Shown here in pieces: positions 5,899 through 13,297 of a DNA stretch of 22,298 nucleotides. Position 1 is the first letter of the stretch. Each line of letters starts with the position of its first letter. Made by a program: the position numbers and the translations under genes. Origin of the DNA: CAYFXA01 sp964347135 (lineage in GTDB: Bacteria > Patescibacteriota > Microgenomatia > PFEM01 > JAHIFH01); assembly GCA_964347135.1 (NCBI GenBank), contig CAYFXA010000033.1, positions 1 to 22,298 of the forward strand, written 5' to 3'. The notes beneath the pieces are model-generated. The model was not told where the DNA came from, searched no databases, and saw only the letters and a program-made list of their open reading frames with translations.

Positions 5899-6652
5899 AT
5901 TACCCGAAGCTGAACAAACAGTTGAAGAAAAAATAGTCAGGCTCAATAATTTTGATGAGTTAAAAGAGATTTTTGCGGCAAAAGAGGAAAAGGAAGCAGG
6001 AGGCGTTGTTAATATTTCCTTTTTGCGTCATTGCAAACCAGTTTCTGATGAGCGAGATGCGCCCTTGGGCAAGGAAGGAAGAGAACAAGCAGAGGAATTG
6101 GCTAGAACAATTAGCCAAAAGGCTCCGTTCGTAATTGCTTTTGGTCCTTTATCAAGGGCAAAAGAAACAGCGGAAATAATGGCAGCAAAAACTTTTTCTG
6201 AAAAAGTTTATTTGGTTGAGGACGCAAGATTAAATAAACCTTCTTGGAATCTCCCTGAGCGTAGATTTGGTGAGTTTGTTAGTAGGCTTGGAAAAAGGCC
6301 TCCAAAATCTCAAGCAAGACTGCTTCAGATGTTCTATGGAGCTGTTGGGGAGGAAGCAATGGCTGAAGAACCAGCCAAGAATTTAGAAAGCTTCTTAGAT
6401 GATTTTAGTGAATTAGCATCTGTGTTACCTGGCGGGTGTCAATTAAAGCTTGTTGCCATTACTCATATTGAGACAATGATGCCCTATTTAATTCGTCGCT
6501 GGGGGCTAAATTTATTTGGGCTGGAGGAATGGAAGCCTTGGCGGGAGCTACGTGGTATCAAAGAAGGCTCTGGTTTCAAGGTATCAGTTGATATGTCAGG
6601 CGGTAAAACAAAAAAAGTATTAGAAATAGCTGGCGAAAGATTCACGAAATGA
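5891..6652 (+). CDS. Histidine phosphatase family protein
   Basis: A 253-residue protein with the branch-1 histidine phosphatase layout: FLRHCKP (catalytic His47 in a variant RHG motif, with Cys in place of Gly), GPLSRAKETAEIM with the second Arg at 89, and the second catalytic His192 in AITHIETM. Family members remove phosphate from small metabolites or proteins; the substrate is unknown. The first 9-10 residues, MPELPEAEQT, copy the N-terminus of Fpg encoded downstream at 7707 and are unrelated to phosphatases. The conserved domain only begins at about residue 41. The start region therefore looks captured from fpg. No other good start lies between 5891 and the domain. It overlaps its downstream neighbour by four bases. 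Confidence 0.8.
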   Translation: MPELPEAEQTVEEKIVRLNNFDELKEIFAAKEEKEAGGVVNISFLRHCKPVSDERDAPLGKEGREQAEELARTISQKAPFVIAFGPLSRAKETAEIMAAKTFSEKVYLVEDARLNKPSWNLPERRFGEFVSRLGKRPPKSQARLLQMFYGAVGEEAMAEEPAKNLESFLDDFSELASVLPGGCQLKLVAITHIETMMPYLIRRWGLNLFGLEEWKPWRELRGIKEGSGFKVSVDMSGGKTKKVLEIAGERFTK

Positions 6653-7704
6653 ATAAAGATGAAAGAATAGATAGACTTCTCGACACCTTGGAGGTTGCCC
6701 AAGAAGGAATGGATGGGACCACTTTTTGGCCCTGTCATCCTGCCCAAATCGAGGCTTATTTTTCTCATTTTTTCGCCCTAGATTTACTTGATAAATTTAA
6801 AGAAGATAAACGGAAATTCGAAAGAGGTCTAAAGATGGTCAAAATTGGTGTTTTAAGACAGCTTTTTTATTCTTTTGCCATTGTTGGTTTAAAAGTGGCT
6901 AACAAATTTGAAGGCTATAAAATTCCAACTAGAGACATTGTTGATTTTACAGTTTGCATTTTGGATGTGGTTAAGAACCAGACCCAAGGTGACGAATATT
7001 GTCTTGATGGGAAAAATCTTCTTTTAGGTAAGTTTGAAGCCGAAAAAATTGTTGAGATGAGTGGCTGGCAAAAACCAGAAAATCTCGAAAAAAAGAAAAT
7101 CCTTGCCCACTTGACGGTTGGTGCTGAAGCTCTTGTTTGGTCTCTTTTTTATGATTTCCTGCGCCAAGGGGGAGTGGAAGTTCATGGGCCATATGAGACT
7201 TCAAAGGGAATGCTTTTAATAAGGGATTTTTATGATCTAGATCCGCCTGTGTGGAAAACTAATAATAAATATCCACAATTAAAAATGCATCTCCTTTATC
7301 AATTTCCGATTGACATAAAAATTGATTTTGCCAACCATCTTGTTTATAAAAAGGCGATACTTGAAAAACTAAAGGGCTTTTTAGTGGTAAGTAACAATAA
7401 AGTTATTTCTATTGAAGAAATAAAAAAGATTGATGAATATTATGCAAAATTGAGAGAAAAACAGGTTAAATCCGTAGAGTCACTGCCACCACTTGAAATG
7501 GTCAGAAAAGGAGTTGAAATTTTTTATTATTTAATGAAGGATTTTTTTGATTTCTATAATCAAGACTGGCATCCGCCTGAAGAGGTTTACAATAATATTA
7601 AAAAGGTAGGACTAAAGTATTGGGAGAGATATAAACCCACCAAGAGAGAAGGGCCGTCAGTATTTAGAAAATTATATGATCCAAGAATTGAATGGGTGAG
7701 GTAG
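6649..7704 (+). CDS. Hypothetical protein, unknown family
   Basis: I do not recognise this 351-residue protein. It looks soluble, with no signal peptide or clear membrane segment, and is mostly helical, with many aromatic and charged residues. Visible patterns include FWPCHPAQIEAYFSHFFALD near the N-terminus, AHLTVGAEALVWSLFYDFL in the middle and WHPPEEVY near the end. The start overlaps the phosphatase stop by four bases (ATGA), and the stop lies two bases before the fpg start. It forms a pair with the phosphatase, bounded on both sides by copies of the fpg start, so the two probably arrived together and may work together. A function cannot be inferred. Confidence 0.75.
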   Translation: MNKDERIDRLLDTLEVAQEGMDGTTFWPCHPAQIEAYFSHFFALDLLDKFKEDKRKFERGLKMVKIGVLRQLFYSFAIVGLKVANKFEGYKIPTRDIVDFTVCILDVVKNQTQGDEYCLDGKNLLLGKFEAEKIVEMSGWQKPENLEKKKILAHLTVGAEALVWSLFYDFLRQGGVEVHGPYETSKGMLLIRDFYDLDPPVWKTNNKYPQLKMHLLYQFPIDIKIDFANHLVYKKAILEKLKGFLVVSNNKVISIEEIKKIDEYYAKLREKQVKSVESLPPLEMVRKGVEIFYYLMKDFFDFYNQDWHPPEEVYNNIKKVGLKYWERYKPTKREGPSVFRKLYDPRIEWVR

Positions 7705-7706
7705 TT

Positions 7707-8522
7707 ATGCCTGAATTACCTGAAGTAGAAACTATTAAAAGAGATTTAAGCCGGCTAATTGTTGGGAAAAAGATTTTGGATGTGACTACTGATTCACCGA
7801 AACAGGTAAAACCTTTGTTGGGGAAGGTTAAAAAGGCAGTGATAGAGGCAAAGATTAAAAAAATAGAAAGGCGAGCTAAATTACTCTTGATTTTTCTTTC
7901 AAATGGCAGAATTTTGGCTATTCATTTGAAACTTACTGGCAGACTTTTGGTTAGAAAAAAGGGTGCTCCCAAGGACGATTGGCAGCATGTGACTATTTTA
8001 TTAAGTGGAAATAGAGAACTGCGTTTTGCTGATTTGCGGAAATTTGGTTGGGTTAGATTGTTAAAGGATAAAAAAGAGCTTGAAAAACTTCTTTCTGAAT
8101 TTGGACCCGAGCCTCTGGATAGCCTTGATTTGAAAAAATTCAAAGAGATTCTTGCCTCAAGCGGACGACCAGTTAAGCTTGTTCTGATGGACCAGAAAAA
8201 AATTAGCGGCATCGGTAATATTTATGCTAACGATGCCTTATTTTTGGCAAGAATTAATCCCCAGCGTCCTGCAAAAAAACTTAGTTCTCAAGAGGCAAAA
8301 AAATTATATCAAGCGATTAAAAGAGTTTTGAGAGCTGGGATTAAATATCGGGGTGCTTCTGACCAATATTATTTAGATGCCTTGGGGCGGAAAGGCTCCT
8401 ATCAGGATCACTTTTTAACTTATGGTAGAGAAGGGAAGAAATGTCTTGATTGCGGTGGTAAAATCAAGAAAACTAAAATTGGCGGTCGGGGAACATTCTT
8501 TTGCCCGAAGTGTCAAAAATAA
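7707..8522 (+). CDS. mutM (fpg): Formamidopyrimidine-DNA glycosylase
   Basis: Bifunctional base-excision enzyme that removes 8-oxoguanine and formamidopyrimidines and nicks the abasic site. I chose ATG 7707 over the upstream in-frame ATG at 7692 because catalysis requires Pro as the mature N-terminal residue (MPELPEVE). Expected residues are present: Pro2, Glu3, the catalytic Lys58 in RRAKLLLI, the helix-two-turn-helix region MDQKKISGIGNIYANDALF, and a C-terminal zinc finger CLDCGG...GRGTFFCPKC with the conserved Arg. It has 271 residues, normal for the family. A GTGAGG Shine-Dalgarno-like site lies at 7696-7701, supplied by the end of the upstream gene. recF follows after six bases. Confidence 0.96.
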   Translation: MPELPEVETIKRDLSRLIVGKKILDVTTDSPKQVKPLLGKVKKAVIEAKIKKIERRAKLLLIFLSNGRILAIHLKLTGRLLVRKKGAPKDDWQHVTILLSGNRELRFADLRKFGWVRLLKDKKELEKLLSEFGPEPLDSLDLKKFKEILASSGRPVKLVLMDQKKISGIGNIYANDALFLARINPQRPAKKLSSQEAKKLYQAIKRVLRAGIKYRGASDQYYLDALGRKGSYQDHFLTYGREGKKCLDCGGKIKKTKIGGRGTFFCPKCQK

Positions 8523-8528
8523 TTATTC

Positions 8529-9587
8529 ATGGTTATTAAAAGCCTTAGTCTTCAAAATTTCCGTTCTTATAAAAACAAAACTTTCAAGTTTCCTTCTGGA
8601 ACAACTTTGATTGTTGGCCCCAACACATCAGGCAAAACTAATCTTTTAGAGGCAATCTATCTCTTAGCCACTGGCAAGTCTTTCCGAGCCCAAGTAGAGG
8701 AAGAGATGATTAGCTATGAGAAGGAGCTGGCAAGGGTTAAAGCGGAAATTAAAGGTGAAGAAGAAACCGATGAGCTAGAAATATTATTAACTCCTGGCCA
8801 AATAGGAAAGAAGAGGACGATGAAAAAGCAATATCTACTTAATGGGGTAAAAAAACGGATGGTTGATTTTATTGGTCATCTTAATTGTGTTCTTTTTGGT
8901 CCCGAGGATTTAGAAGTAATTATTGGTAGTCCATCCATAAGGAGAGATTATCTTGATTCGGTTTTAGAGCAAGTTGATCGAGATTATCGTCGCGCCAGCC
9001 TTTCTTATAAAAAAAGCCTGAGACAACGGAATAAACTTTTGGAACAGATTCGGGATAAGGGAAGAGCCAAATCAAGCCTCTTTTTATGGAATAGATTAAT
9101 TCTTGAAAATGGCGATGTCATTAGTCAGAAGAGGAAAGAGTTGATTGATTTTGTTAATGAGCAACCAGACTATTTTGGCGATTTGGTAATTGTTTATGAG
9201 AAGAGCCTTCTTTCTCCTCAACGCTTAGAAAGATATCAGGCAAAAGAAATTGCTTCAGGCATGACTTTAATTGGACCTCATCGAGACGACTTTACTTTTA
9301 ATTTAATTAACGGGAAAGAAGAACGAAACCTTCACCTTTTTGGCTCGCGAGGCGAGCAAAGAACCGCGGTTTTTAGTTTGAAATTGGCGGAATTGGAGTA
9401 TGTGGCGGAAAAAACAGGCCAAAGGCCAGTACTATTACTGGATGATATTTTTTCAGAATTAGACCACCAGCGGCGTCAGCATTTAGTCAAGGTTATTCCC
9501 AAACAACAAACGATTGTAACAACAACCGATATTCATTTGGTTGAACCAGCTTACAGAAGAAAAGTAAAAATGATAAAATTAAAATAA
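8529..9587 (+). CDS. recF: DNA replication and repair protein RecF
   Basis: SMC-like ATPase that binds single-strand/double-strand DNA junctions and, with RecO and RecR, loads RecA at gaps. Walker A GPNTSGKT is at residues 30-37, in the context TTLIVGPNTSGKTNLLEAIY. The ABC signature appears as FGSRGEQRTAVFSLKLAE and Walker B as PVLLLDDIFSELD followed by the H-loop region IVTTTDIH. At 352 residues it is the usual length. In many bacteria recF sits beside dnaA, dnaN and gyrB; here it follows fpg instead, so this is not an origin region. ATG 8529 gives the canonical IKSLSLQNFRSY start. The ferredoxin fusion gene follows after two bases. Confidence 0.96.
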   Translation: MVIKSLSLQNFRSYKNKTFKFPSGTTLIVGPNTSGKTNLLEAIYLLATGKSFRAQVEEEMISYEKELARVKAEIKGEEETDELEILLTPGQIGKKRTMKKQYLLNGVKKRMVDFIGHLNCVLFGPEDLEVIIGSPSIRRDYLDSVLEQVDRDYRRASLSYKKSLRQRNKLLEQIRDKGRAKSSLFLWNRLILENGDVISQKRKELIDFVNEQPDYFGDLVIVYEKSLLSPQRLERYQAKEIASGMTLIGPHRDDFTFNLINGKEERNLHLFGSRGEQRTAVFSLKLAELEYVAEKTGQRPVLLLDDIFSELDHQRRQHLVKVIPKQQTIVTTTDIHLVEPAYRRKVKMIKLK

Positions 9588-9589
9588 TA

Positions 9590-10213
9590 ATGCCAGTAGT
9601 AATCAATTACAAAATTTGTGATTTAGCTCCTGAATGTGGTGGAATCGAAGTCTGTCCAACAGGAGCTTTTTTTTGGAACAAAAAAACAAAAAGACCAGAT
9701 GTGGATAATAAAAAATGTACCTCTTGCGGAGTTTGCGCCCGAGAATGTCCGGTTAATGCGATTTTAGTGGCAACAACCGAGAAAGAATACCAGAAACTTT
9801 TGAAGAAAGTTAAAAATGACCCTCGGTCAGAAAAAGAGCTTTGGCGGGAAAGGCTAGGGTGCCAGCCTGGGAGAACACCTCCTTTGGCAACAATAGTGAC
9901 ACAAAGAAACTTTTCTAAAGAAGTTCTTAAGGCTAAGGGTATGATTGCTTTGGATGTTTGGAGTGAAGAAACACTTGATTGTCGTTATCATTCTCTTTTA
10001 TGGGATGAGGTCAAGGTTTCAGAAAAGTTTAAACTTAGAAAGCTAGACGGAGGGAAATATACACAGCTGGCCAAAAAATTGGAAGCAACTAGATTACCGA
10101 CACTATTATTTTTTAAAGATGGCCAAGAAATAGGCAGAAAAGAAGGCTATCTTTATTCCAAAGACAAAGCACTAGTGAAAAAACAAATAAAAAGGCTTCT
10201 AGATTCTTCTTGA
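9590..10213 (+). CDS. Ferredoxin-thioredoxin-like fusion protein
   Basis: The N-terminal 60 residues are a two-cluster ferredoxin-like domain. CTSCGVCARECP (Cys43, 46, 49, 53) is a complete 4Fe-4S motif, but the first motif is C10-x5-C16-x5-C22-P, one Cys short of the usual four. Residues from about 117 resemble a thioredoxin fold: LDVWSEETLDCRYH aligns with the active-site strand, and RLPTLLFFKDGQEIG gives the cis-Pro loop (Pro170). The usual CGPC is TLDC here, so only the second Cys (131) remains. Length is 207 residues. A soluble electron-transfer or redox-sensing role is plausible; the partner is unknown. It ends the long operon, two bases after recF. Confidence 0.78.
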   Translation: MPVVINYKICDLAPECGGIEVCPTGAFFWNKKTKRPDVDNKKCTSCGVCARECPVNAILVATTEKEYQKLLKKVKNDPRSEKELWRERLGCQPGRTPPLATIVTQRNFSKEVLKAKGMIALDVWSEETLDCRYHSLLWDEVKVSEKFKLRKLDGGKYTQLAKKLEATRLPTLLFFKDGQEIGRKEGYLYSKDKALVKKQIKRLLDSS

Positions 10214-10238
10214 TATTTCTCGCAAAAAATGCGATAAT
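10210..10238 (+). promoter_or_regulatory. Promoter and palindrome before the Fic gene
   Basis: TTGATA (10210-10215), a 17-base spacer and GATAAT (10233-10238), with the GTG start six bases further on at 10245, implying a leaderless transcript. An inverted repeat TCGCA-N5-TGCGA (10220-10234) fills the space between the two promoter boxes and touches the -10. It could be an operator; no terminator-like T tract follows. Confidence 0.65.
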
Positions 10239-10244
10239 AGTGTT

Positions 10245-11312
10245 GTGTACACTCCTAAATTCAGCATCACCAATGACACTTTGGCAAATATTGGTTTAGT
10301 CGAAGCCGCTAAAGAGGTGATTGAAAATGCTCCTTTGGTTCCCACTTATGAAGCTCGATTTAAAAAAGACGCCCTTCTTCGAACGGTTCACCATGGGACT
10401 CACATTGAAGGTAATGATTTAACCTTAAGCGAAGTTCGAAGAGCGATTGAAGGAGAAGAATTTGTGGCTCGAGAACGAGATGTTCAGGAGGTGATTAATT
10501 ATCGCAACGTTCTTAAATACATTGATGGTTTGAAAAAAGAGTTATCTGATAAACCCCGCTATACTCAAAAAATGCTTAAAGACATTAATCTTCACGCTAG
10601 CGAGCGGATTATTACTGATGGTCGGGCAGGCAATTACCGTCAGACTCAAGTCATTCTTAGAAACAGTGCTACTTGGGAAATCACCTTTCGTCCTCCGCCA
10701 GCGATTGAAGTGCCTTTTTTAATGGAGGATTTTTTTACTTGGCTGAATTCAGCTGAGGCAAGGAAAATCCATCCGGTTTTGCGAGCGGGTATTGCTCATT
10801 ACTATTTGGTTAGCGTTCACCCTTTTATTGAGGCTAATGGCAGAACAGCTCGGGCTTTTGCCACTCTGATTTTATTTGCTGAAGGCTATGATATTAAAAA
10901 ATTCTTTTCTCTAGAAGACTATTTTGACAAAGATGCCAGGCGCTATTACCAATCAATCATGGAGGTTGATAAACAACATCGAGATTTGGCTAAAAGAGAT
11001 TTAACCGCTTGGCTAGAATATTTCACTCAAGCAATGGGGGTGGAATTGACCAGAATTAAAGAAAAAGTCAAAAAACTTTCCGTGGATATTAAGATTAAAA
11101 GCCGGGTTGGCAAACAAGTTCCTCTTAATGAAAGACAAATTAAATTGATAGAATATTTAGAAGAGCATGGTTCGATAACAACGCCTGAAGGAAGGAAAAT
11201 TGTGCCCAAATATTCTGATGATACTTTGGTTCGAGATTTCAATTATTTTGTTAAAAAAGGGATTGTTAAAAAACAAGGCAAAACCAAAGCCGCGAGGTAT
11301 GTTCTAAGGTGA
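10245..11312 (+). CDS. Fic domain protein with C-terminal winged helix
   Basis: Fic enzymes transfer AMP or another nucleotide monophosphate to hydroxyl side chains of target proteins. The catalytic motif HPFIEANGRTAR is complete (His192 to Arg200 and beyond). An N-terminal HGTHIEGN resembles the inhibitory helix of class II Fic proteins (the SSxIEGN-like motif), so activity is probably autoinhibited. The last 70 residues (NERQIKLIEYLEEHGSITT... and TLVRDFNYFVKKGIVKK) look like a winged helix-turn-helix, common in this subgroup. The GTG start is supported by a promoter six bases upstream. A palindrome in that promoter makes self-regulation possible. Its TGA overlaps the next GTG by four bases. 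The target is unknown. Confidence 0.92.
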   Translation: MYTPKFSITNDTLANIGLVEAAKEVIENAPLVPTYEARFKKDALLRTVHHGTHIEGNDLTLSEVRRAIEGEEFVARERDVQEVINYRNVLKYIDGLKKELSDKPRYTQKMLKDINLHASERIITDGRAGNYRQTQVILRNSATWEITFRPPPAIEVPFLMEDFFTWLNSAEARKIHPVLRAGIAHYYLVSVHPFIEANGRTARAFATLILFAEGYDIKKFFSLEDYFDKDARRYYQSIMEVDKQHRDLAKRDLTAWLEYFTQAMGVELTRIKEKVKKLSVDIKIKSRVGKQVPLNERQIKLIEYLEEHGSITTPEGRKIVPKYSDDTLVRDFNYFVKKGIVKKQGKTKAARYVLR

Positions 11313-11506
11313 GTCCATCCGACCCGCAGTTTTTGTATATGGTTTTGATACTGCCCAGCCTTTTTGGGTTGACTTTAATTGGCGAGGGGATAGTCAAGAT
11401 TTATCGAGAAGATATTCAGGGTTGGATTTCAATCATTTTTGGAATAATTTTTATTATTATAACGGTTTTGGCTTACTTTTATTTCACTCATAATTTTGCT
11501 TATTAA
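11309..11506 (+). CDS. Small two-helix membrane protein
   Basis: A 65-residue protein with two hydrophobic segments, about residues 8-26 (LYMVLILPSLFGLTLIGEG) and 39-60 (WISIIFGIIFIIITVLAYFYF), joined by a short charged loop KIYREDIQG. I recognise no family. The GTG start overlaps the Fic stop by four bases and the TAA is one base before the ligase ATG, so it is translated as part of a three-gene unit. Its conserved packing supports it being real, although it is short and could belong to a poorly defined family. Confidence 0.6.
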   Translation: MSPSDPQFLYMVLILPSLFGLTLIGEGIVKIYREDIQGWISIIFGIIFIIITVLAYFYFTHNFAY

Positions 11507-11507
11507 G

Positions 11508-13268
11508 ATGAAGTTTAAAAAATTAGCCACTTATTTTTCCCAGCTAGAAAAGACAAGCTCGCGGATTCGAATCACGGAAATTTTGGCAGAATTGCTTAAG
11601 CAAGCTGATGAGAACGAGGTTGATAAGATTTGTTATCTTTCTTTAGGCCGTTTGGGCCCTCTTTATGCTGGCATTGAATTTAATTTAGCGGAAAAAATGA
11701 TGCTTAAAGTTATTTCCCAGGCTTATGGAATTAGTGAAGAAAAAGCAAAAAAAGAATACAAGCAGATTGGTGATTTGGGCGAAGTGGCGGTGAAGTTTGA
11801 CAAAAGAGAGAAACCAAAGCCATTATCAGTTAATCAGGTTTACGAGCGTTTGGAACAAATTGCTCAGGATTCGGGTGAAGGTTCGGTGGAGCGAAAAATT
11901 GGCAATTTAGCTAAACTCCTTGATGATTTGGATGCAGAAAGCGCTAAATATATTGTTAGAATTCCCTTAGGCAGATTGAGACTAGGATTTTCTGACCCAA
12001 CCATCCTTGATGCTCTTTCCTGGATGGTCGCTGGTGATAAAAGCAAGCGCCAAGAGATCGAGGAAGCTTATAACAATCGGGCTGATGTTGGTCAGATTGC
12101 TCAAATAATTAAAAAGAAAGGTTTAAAAGGGCTTAAGAATATTAAGGTTAGCTTGGGAGTGCCGATTATGCCCGCTCTTTGTCAACGCCTACCAACCGCA
12201 GAGGAAATGGTTAAGAAATTAGGCAAAATGGCGGTTGAACCCAAGTATGATGGTACTCGGCTCCAAGTTCACTTTAGTAAAAAGAAAAAATGGGAGCAAA
12301 AAGAAGATCAGTTAGCTTTTGATTTTCAACCAAAAGGTTTTGTTCGCACTTTTACCCGCAATTTGGAAAATACAACCCATATGTTCCCTGATTTGGTTGA
12401 AGCCGTTTTCAAAGAAGTCAAGGCTCAAGAAGCTATTTTAGATTGTGAAGCGATTGGATTCGATCCTAAAACAGGGAAATTCCTGCCTTTCCAAGAAACG
12501 ATTAAAAGAAAAAGGAAATATGGAATTGGGCGCAAGGCAAAAGAGATTCCTCTTAAGTTTTTCTGCTTTGATATTTTGTTCAAAGATGGTCAAGACTTTT
12601 TAAGAACGCCTTTTAGTAAAAGAAGAGCGATTTTGGAGAAAGTTATTTCTTCTCAGGGCAGGATATTGATTCTTACTCCCCAAATTGTAACCGAAAGCCC
12701 CCAAGAATTAAGAAAGTACCACGATGAACAAATTAAAAAAGGTTTGGAAGGAGTGATTGTTAAGAAATGGGAAGAGCCTTATGATCCGGGTAGACGGGGT
12801 TATACTTGGGTTAAGTTAAAAGCAGAAAAAGGGAAAAAAGGAGCAGGTTTAGCCGATACCTTGGATTGCGTTGTCATGGGTTATTACAAAGGGAAAGGAA
12901 AAAGGGCTGAATTTGGTTTAGGGGCGTTTTTAGTGGGTGTTAGACGAAGGGGAGAGTTTTTAACCATTTCCAAAATTGGTACGGGTTTGACTGATGAACA
13001 ATGGCGGGAGATGTATCAGCGTTGTGGGAAAGTAAAAACAAGCGAAAAGCCAAAGGAGTATCAAGTGGCTAAAGATTTAGCACCAGATACTTGGTGCTCA
13101 CCTAAAATTGTGGTTGAAATTGAGGCGGACAATATTACCAAATCACCAATTCATACCGCCAAATATGCTCTTCGTTTTCCAAGATTGGTTCAATTTCGGG
13201 ATGATAAATCACCAAGGCAAGCAACGACTTTAAAGGAAGCAGAAAAGCTTTATAAACTGCAAAAATAG
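11508..13268 (+). CDS. ATP-dependent DNA ligase (archaeal/eukaryal type)
   Basis: Joins nicked DNA using ATP. It has 586 residues with the three-part plan of archaeal and eukaryal replicative ligases: a helical N-terminal DNA-binding domain (about 1-215), the nucleotidyltransferase core and a C-terminal OB fold. Motif I is EPKYDGTRLQV with the adenylated Lys246. Motif III is seen as ILDCEAIGF, motif IV as EGVIVKKW and motif V as WVKLKAE. Most bacteria rely on NAD+-dependent LigA, so this type is unusual and implies ancient transfer or lineage-specific use. ATG 11508 is preferred to an upstream TTG because it follows the previous stop by one base and gives the usual MKFKKLATYFSQLEK start. Confidence 0.95.
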   Translation: MKFKKLATYFSQLEKTSSRIRITEILAELLKQADENEVDKICYLSLGRLGPLYAGIEFNLAEKMMLKVISQAYGISEEKAKKEYKQIGDLGEVAVKFDKREKPKPLSVNQVYERLEQIAQDSGEGSVERKIGNLAKLLDDLDAESAKYIVRIPLGRLRLGFSDPTILDALSWMVAGDKSKRQEIEEAYNNRADVGQIAQIIKKKGLKGLKNIKVSLGVPIMPALCQRLPTAEEMVKKLGKMAVEPKYDGTRLQVHFSKKKKWEQKEDQLAFDFQPKGFVRTFTRNLENTTHMFPDLVEAVFKEVKAQEAILDCEAIGFDPKTGKFLPFQETIKRKRKYGIGRKAKEIPLKFFCFDILFKDGQDFLRTPFSKRRAILEKVISSQGRILILTPQIVTESPQELRKYHDEQIKKGLEGVIVKKWEEPYDPGRRGYTWVKLKAEKGKKGAGLADTLDCVVMGYYKGKGKRAEFGLGAFLVGVRRRGEFLTISKIGTGLTDEQWREMYQRCGKVKTSEKPKEYQVAKDLAPDTWCSPKIVVEIEADNITKSPIHTAKYALRFPRLVQFRDDKSPRQATTLKEAEKLYKLQK

Positions 13269-13297
13269 GTCTTCCAGTTGATTCAAAAAGCTGATTT

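Noticed and set aside
7692..7706. Upstream ATG as the start of fpg
   Set aside because: It would add MGEVV before MPELPE and bury the catalytic Pro, which must be the mature N-terminal residue.
5891..7731. Insertion sequence or integrase-mediated island
   Set aside because: The repeated fpg start suggests insertion, but there is no transposase, integrase or terminal inverted repeat, so I do not call a mobile element.
8422..8610. 62-codon plus frame across the fpg/recF junction
   Set aside because: It overlaps the zinc finger of Fpg and the N-terminus of RecF in another frame and has no start signals.
8529..9587. recF as a mark of the replication origin
   Set aside because: No dnaA, dnaN or gyrB neighbours and no DnaA-box cluster were seen.
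11496..11507. TTG start for the ligase
   Set aside because: It lies inside the preceding gene and adds only LIK-type residues; ATG 11508 directly follows the previous stop.
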